Of a stretch of DNA of 64,000 nucleotides, positions 58,602 to 64,000 are shown one piece after another (the first letter of the stretch is position 1; each line of letters opens with the position of its first letter). The position numbers and the translations under genes were made by a program. Source of the stretch: Lunularia cruciata. Its lineage: Eukaryota; Streptophyta; Marchantiopsida; Lunulariales; Lunulariaceae. The notes under the pieces were generated by a model. It was not told the DNA's origin. It made no database searches and saw only the letters and a list, made by a program, of their open reading frames with translations. The stretch lies in the NCBI GenBank assembly GCA_948567375.1, contig OX419758.1, positions 44,831,001 to 44,895,000 on the forward strand, in the 5' to 3' direction.

Positions 58602-59179
58602 TGTTATAGGTCCTGGTAGATCCAACCATCACTCAATCTTAACATGATGTAATTCAATTAGCTAGAAGATTATCCAAAGGTGGAAATTTTCTTGGTAATA
58701 TCTTTAGGGATATTATATACAATGGTCTAAGAAGATCAAATACAAGTGTCACCAAAAGAGTACTTCTACTAACAGGGAAAAATATCAAAACACCCAAAAA
58801 ATAGAGGATCAATTTTGGAGGCCTAGAAAATGAATTAGGCCTCAAAAAAATATAATATCTCTCCCTCAAAGATAAAAAGTTGTTTCTTTCTCCCTTCTTG
58901 ATGCTATTTTGAGCTTCATACAAGAAGATTCTCTTTGATCAAACTTGTTTGACCAAACAAATAGGACAAGGATCAACATATCACCAATCCATATAGTTAA
59001 TCTAAGGGCGGAGCTTGCTAACATATCACCGCTCCATGTATTTGATCCAAGGGTGTAGCTCCCTTTGATATATAAAAAGACAAGGTGCTCCTTTAGGGCA
59101 TCTGAGTATTGAGAAATGAAACCTTATATTTCTTCTCTTATATTTCTCTTGGGGTATTTCTTGTCCTTAAAACATTACA
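58602..59179 (+). repeat. Family C LTR, diverged (5' LTR of a truncated element?)
   Basis: Shares the order of blocks with the solo LTR at 31292-32013: ACCAAAAGAGTACTTCTAC, AATTAGGCCTC, GGCGGAGCTTGCTAAC, AAGGTGCTCC. Ends TGTTATAGG and CATTACA. TATATAAAAA at 59069-59078 is a clear TATA box on the plus strand. The flanking five bases do not match. TGGTATCA at 59213-59220 is the beginning of an initiator-Met primer binding site, but 33 bases beyond the LTR end. Confidence 0.6.
59069..59078 (+). promoter_or_regulatory. TATA box of the family C LTR
   Basis: TATATAAAAA, about 100 bases before the LTR end, in the position expected for the U3/R promoter. Confidence 0.5.
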
Positions 59180-59898
59180 CATGAGCTCATGTGGCTTGTA
59201 AGATTTGAGCAATGGTATCACAAATGGACTTTAGTGAGCTCCCCACCTATTGCACACCATAAAAAGTGTATCCTTTGCATGCCATATAGAGAACCACATG
59301 CTCACTAGGCTAGAGGCCTATGAGACTTGGATGTGGGAGACTTCAATCATAATGGTGTAGTAAACTCCTCATAAGAGAAACTGAAGTTGTCAATCAAGGG
59401 TGAAGCCTAAAGCCAAGCTCTAAGGCCTTTCTCCTTGCAAGAGAGGATCCTAGCTCTATTAGGTAGAAGCACATCAATGAGGATGCTAGTTAGTATGTGA
59501 GTGTGCATATGCTCATTGAGATCTGCCTATAGCTTCCTAAAGTCTAGGGAGACAAAGTTGACAAACTCAGGGAGTGATGAGTGTATAGGACCTAGCAATA
59601 AGTCTTGGAAGTCATAAGTGCTAAAATCCACTATCATGATAGGTCCCAATAAGAATGGACGGCCTTGATGTAGGAATTGATATGCTAAACAAGGGACCAT
59701 TAGAGCCCAAGAACCTATATATGTTGTTGGTGTTGTGGCTTCCTATCCTATGAGGCCGCATCCACCTATGATTATGAGGAGAGCTAATTACTGCCTACAC
59801 CACTCATTTGATAGTTGTGGGAGCATCCATGACCCTAATAGAGTGGAGAAAGTATGGAAGATAATACTATCAAACATCCATAAATATGGCAACAATGT
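59180..59898 (+). other. Internal remnant between the C LTR and the B LTR
   Basis: About 700 bp that may be the leader and gag of the family C element, interrupted by the B element at 59899. It is full of stops in all plus frames; no domain recognised. Confidence 0.4.
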
Positions 59899-61362
59899 TG
59901 TCACGCCATTTGTAGTGTCACATCTAGATTGCTTGGACACTAGAGTTCCAATGATAGTAGTTAGAGTTATTTTAGCAGTTTCTCAAAAACTACTTTCCGA
60001 CGGTCAGATTTTGTGTTCGGGGTATTGACTTTATAGTGGGGACCACCGTCACTTTGCACCATTTTCACCGTTGAGTGTGCCGTTAGCGGGACCATTAGGG
60101 TTTCAGACCTGGCTCAAGTCCAGGGGTATACTTTTGAAGTGCAGCTCCAAAGAGTTCACTTCTTTGATGTTGAGCTTTCGAGTTCCTGGCTATGGTGAAC
60201 AGAGGCCGGCGAGCATCACCTGGATTCTCTTAGCTTGAATGGGTGTAGCTTGACTATAATTAGTGCCCAATTGTTTGCAATTTATAGAGTGACAGATCAA
60301 GTACTGATATGAGTTGAGTGGATTCAAGAGTTGTAAACAATCTAATTACATCAAAGAAGTGAAATCAAGGGGAAATTGGGTGCCAAAACTTTGAGTGTTG
60401 GTGCTATCTCCAAGCTTGGTGGAGCGTTGGTAGCTCGATTGAAGTTTAGTTTTCCCCTGGTGTGCAGAAGCTTGTTTCTTGATGGAGATTTGGCAGTAAG
60501 GAAGACAATGTGCAGAAGCATTGGCCAATTTTCAAGCAAAGAAGGAGCAAATTTTGAGCAATTGTTGTGATTTTGAGCTCAGGAGGTGAAGGCAGTACCA
60601 ATTTGTTGCGAGTTGGGCTTAGAAAGTAAAATTGAAGGTGGAGTTATGAAGCTATTCTTGTGAATTGGTGATTTGGAGAAACCTGTGTTTTCAATTTGGC
60701 TCGAGTGAAGAGTTAGCGGGGGATTTGGCGGTCAGCCAACTTTAGGGTTTACATCAGATTTTACGTCAGATTTTGGCTAGATTTTATGTCAGATTTGGAG
60801 GAGCTTTGCTATTGGCCAGATTTGGAGGAGTTTCACTAGTTTGGAGGACTTTTGCAAGTTTGGAGGCCAACTTTAAGGTTTATGTTTAGAGGCTTTGAGG
60901 CATAGGGCTGTGGGCTATGAGAGGCTATGAAGGCCTAGAAGGGCCAGCTTGATGGCATGAGGCTAGCTAGTTTAGAGTAGATCTTGGTCATCGGTTGGCA
61001 AAATCTGCCTTTCCTGCTAGATTGTGCGCAACAGGGTTTGACCCTAGATATCTTGTTCTTAGACTAGTGCCCTAGCCAACTGGTCCACCTTCACTTGTTG
61101 TCCTAGTGACTGTGCCATTGTTATCTATACACTTGTAGCTTTGGCTAGGAGGGGCAGTTTGATCCCATTCTTGGTGATCCTGGTAGCTTAGGACTTAGAT
61201 ACAAACTTCTCTTATGTCAAATGCCAAATGGTGGCAAAGTCAGTACTGTGTTGTTTTATGAGATGGAGGGTTTTCATTTAGATTTCTTGTGATTGGACTC
61301 CCTCCATTCTTTGCTTCTTGTTTGTGCACCACGTTTGTGTGAGGTGCCTTGACTTTTGAGCG
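59899..61362 (+). repeat. 5' LTR of the plus-strand family B element
   Basis: About 1464 bp from TGTCACGCCATTTGTAG to GAGCG (GAGCA in the other copies). It is followed by TTGGTGCTCTGGTGTG, whose TGG start fits a primer binding site but whose continuation does not match the initiator-Met tRNA. It aligns along its length with the reverse complement of 29699-31073. Confidence 0.72.
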
Positions 61363-61755
61363 TTGGTGCTCTGGTGTGCTCTCAATAGTGAGGCTGGAGT
61401 GATGACCAGTTAGACTATCTTTATTTCTCTTCGGTGAGGTAGGAAGTGATGACCTGCAGATTGTGAGAGTGCGTGTTATGATGGCATGTTACAAGTTGCC
61501 CTTTCCCCTAATGTAGTTATCTTGGTTAGAGTAACATTAGTGGGTGGTGCTTAGTTGGTATTGGCACTTGGTGGTGTTGGCACTTGGTGGGGTACTTGCG
61601 GTCGCAATTTGTGGTTCCGATTTTTTGTTGTAGTTTGCGGTTGCGGTTACTTTATCACAACGGAGTTCTTTGGGGATTCTAGAAGAGATAGCCTTGCAGT
61701 ACGTAGTGGGTTTACTCAGAGTGGTACTCGATATCAACTTGTATCTCAGGTCCCA

Positions 61756-63230
61756 ATGAGGGAGGAGATTGACTCTGAGTTGGAGTTTGACACAGGAGTT
61801 GATTCAGTTGAGAGTGCACTTGGTGTGTCTGCACCGTTGTTGTGGGACATAGACAAGATTTATAGGGCTTCCAAAAGCCCTAGGCGTTACTCTTGTACAA
61901 TGGGTACCATTGAGTTGGATGACTTCATCTAGGAGTTTGATAATTGGTGTGACCTGCAGCAAATGTAGAACCCGACTTTGTTTACACCCTTCATGGCATG
62001 GAAGGGGTTGTTTCATCATTTGGAGGGTCCACCAACGGATGACTACCATGAGTTTAGGAGAGCTTATTTGGAGGAGATTGAGTTATGGAGACAGTATTGG
62101 TCTCTGAACTATGTCTCTATCACTTTAGGTTTGGTGGCTAAGAGTAGATTGGTTGTACCTACGAGTTCTAGCTTGAGTAGTATTAGTGGAGCTAGTGGAG
62201 GTGCACTAGCTGGAGATAATGCTACTACAAGTGGAGGTACCACTACAAGAGGTGGTGTGGTACCAAGGCTTAACTCCATGGTGGAGTTCTTCCAGTGTTT
62301 GAGGCAAAACTACCAAGGAGTACGGAGTGACAAACTAAGGAGCTTGCAAGAGTTCCAACGGAAGGTTGGAGAGAGCCTACGCAAGGCATATACTTGCATG
62401 AGGCAGTTGATCAGTTTCACTCAAGGAGTTGAGGCCCAAGCAGTCCAATTTTGGTATGGAATACTAGACAAGGAGTTGTGACATAAAGTTTGTGATGCTA
62501 TGTTGTTATAAGCTACTTTGCCTACTTTGGCAGTGGTCTTTGGTTTGGCTAAGCGCATTGAGCTCAACATGGTGGAGGAGAGAGTGGTGACATCTAGATT
62601 TAGTAAGGAGACCTCATCCACGGCTTTGACTTCTTCTAGAGTGCAGCAAAGTGCACCACGCCTAGGTGGTTTTTGAGGACATGGTGGACAACCTAGATCC
62701 TATGGAGCGAGTGGAGGGCCTAGTGGAGTTAGACCCTTACCTTCATTTTTGGGTCAGTAGCAGTCAGTGAGTAGTGGTGTTGCTTCTTGGACTTGTGGTG
62801 GACCTCACCATTGGAGAGAGTGTACTCAAGGCTATGGACTTGATACTTGGGGTGCATCACAACCAGCACAAAGGCAGTGTGAGCATTGCCACAAATTTGG
62901 TCCCACTAGTGACCGGTGTTTTGATCTACACCCGAGTTACGGGGTGGTTGGGCTGCTATGGCAAGTAGTAGAGGAGCTCCAATTCATAGAGGACAAGGTG
63001 GTAGAGGTGGTGGTAGAGGATCTACACCTAGTAGGGATGCAATACCTGCCCTTACTTCTGATACAGCTATGGCTACTTGGATTGAGCAGTTGGAGCAAAG
63101 ATTGGCTAGTATGGCCATTGCTCAGAAGAGATCAAATTTGGATGCTAAGGCTTCTACCTCATATGCTAGTGATAGAAATGCTTTGGACTTCATGTGCGGA
63201 GCAACATAGGTGGATGCATCTACAATAGTG
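61756..63230 (+). pseudogene. Gag, family B (plus-strand copy)
   Basis: Starts MREEIDSELEFDTGVDS at ATG 61756-61758. With two stops it stays in one frame through MAWKGLFHHLEGPPTDDYHEF, a Gly/Ser/Thr-rich linker (ISGASGGALAGDNATTSGG) and the capsid-like SMVEFFQCLRQNYQGVRSDK to about 62481. It continues to two decayed knuckles, SWTCGGPHHWREC (first Cys lost) and CEHCHKFGPTSDRC (His to Pro), at about 62780-62930. A frameshift near 62958 leads to WIEQLEQRLASM, a short coiled coil. It is the longest gag in the window but cannot be translated whole. Confidence 0.75.
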
Positions 63231-64000
63231 ACTATGAGTGTAGTACGTGCTCTAGAGCCTAGAGGAGCATCAGTGGACTTGGACCCATAGAGAGGAGAGG
63301 TTGGGAGATAGGTCAGACTTCCCCAGTCTTTCACGCTATCTGAGGCATTGCAGACAACATCTATGGTTCCTAGACGTCTTGGTGTAGGTGTGGTAGGTGG
63401 TGATGGAGTACATGATGGACTACCTACTAATCAACCACCTACTATTACACAGACTGAGTCTAGCATGATGTTAGGGGCGGCTCAGCTGATTATACGGCAT
63501 CTTTTGTTTTTGGCCAGTTACATGTTTACATTGGGAGTTGACCCAACCCTAGTGTTCCGGTTGGCTGCCACGCTATGTGAGAGTAGGGATGATGTGGTTC
63601 CTATTACTAGAGCAAAGGTGGTTGATAGTGGAGCTAACTTGGTTGAGGAGCATGGGATCCATTCAGCGACCAATGGTTTATAGCAGGCAACAGCAGCTAG
63701 ACTGGAGGAGTTGCCAACTAGAACGGCCTTTGAGAGAGCACAGTTCACACTTGGTGTTGTCCTATTGGATAACCTGAGGGGGATTTTCCATTTGGTGGGA
63801 CCTTCAAAGAAGGTCTATACACCACAGAGAGTCTTGCTAGACTTTGGTGCGTAGTCCTTTATGTTGGGGAAGGCTGCAGTTGTCGGTCAGGAGTTATGGA
63901 AGACCGATGTGGAGAGGTGTCCATTTTAGATCTAGATATCTCTAGGTGGTGGTTCGACACAATACATCACATATAGGGAGCTTGTTGTCTAGGTTCAGCT
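63231..64000 (+). pseudogene. Gag C-terminus and protease start, family B (plus-strand copy, partial)
   Basis: FTLGVDPTLVFRLAATLCES, VEEHGI and TAFERAQFTLGVVLLDN match 27588-27316. The protease loop follows: RVLLDFGA, TAG, SFMLGKAA at about 63826-63875, where the Ser of the DSGA motif is Phe, so the active site is altered as well as followed by a stop. DVERCPF comes next. The window ends within the protease. Confidence 0.65.

Larger units (their letters stand above)
59899..64000 (+). mobile_element. Family B element, plus strand, 5' part (runs off the window)
   Basis: 5' LTR (59899-61362), leader, gag (61756-63780) and start of protease (63820 on), in the opposite orientation to the B copies at 26.9-33.8 kb but collinear with them. 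The methyltransferase-like and RT parts, if present, lie beyond base 64000. Confidence 0.8.

Noticed and set aside
1-64000. tRNA, rRNA, CRISPR arrays or bacterial operon structure
   Set aside because: None seen on scanning; the repeats present are LTRs and short tandem duplications without spacer-repeat periodicity.

Overview
This is nuclear DNA of a land plant. It is AT-rich, is dominated by nested, decayed LTR retrotransposons, and holds one convincing host gene: an intronless F-box protein with a leucine-rich C-terminal half at 37904-39394. The style of the gene and of the retroelements would fit a non-flowering plant, but the species cannot be fixed from this sequence. No rRNA, tRNA, organelle gene, bacterial gene or CRISPR array was seen.

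Left third (1-33.8 kb): a retrotransposon nest that can be unpicked from 5-bp target-site duplications (TSDs). A Ty3/gypsy element (family A, minus strand) spans 4511-22937 between ATGGG repeats. Its 3' LTR is 4511-6686, preceded by a polypurine tract; its 5' LTR is at about 22003-22937; both are internally deleted. Its gag, protease, RT, RNase H and integrase remnants are split by three solo LTRs of its own family: 6876-10654 (CTCAT), 13599-17342 (GTCCT) and 19067-21350 (GAAGG, opposite orientation). A fourth solo LTR, 23138-26925 (GAAAC), lies outside A. A and this fourth LTR both sit in an older element, family B (LTR 29699-31073, gag, protease and a cytosine-C5 methyltransferase-like domain at about 3700-4420). 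That element lies in turn inside an earlier B copy (31.07-33.84 kb), which also carries a 722-bp solo LTR of family C (31292-32013, GTTGG). Bases 1-2905 are a second truncated A element.

The most interesting signal is the family A LTR. It is about 3.75-3.8 kb long and contains an open frame of about 859 codons on the same strand as gag-pol: a conserved globular N-terminal half, an acidic stretch, then a long coiled coil. In the copy at 23138-26925 the frame is broken by only three nonsense codons and no frameshift. A conserved TATA-like box lies after the frame, so the frame seems to be inside U3. It would then be carried by the genomic RNA only downstream of pol, as an accessory gene.

Middle (33.85-43.2 kb): a largely non-repetitive island with the F-box gene, flanked by short tandem duplications. 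43.2-53.5 kb is very AT-rich DNA with small tandem duplications and no gene I can support.

Right part (53.5-64 kb): a degenerate Ty3-like gag (family D, minus), a family C LTR (about 58602-59179, plus), then a plus-strand family B element with 5' LTR (59899-61362), gag and the start of protease, running off the window.
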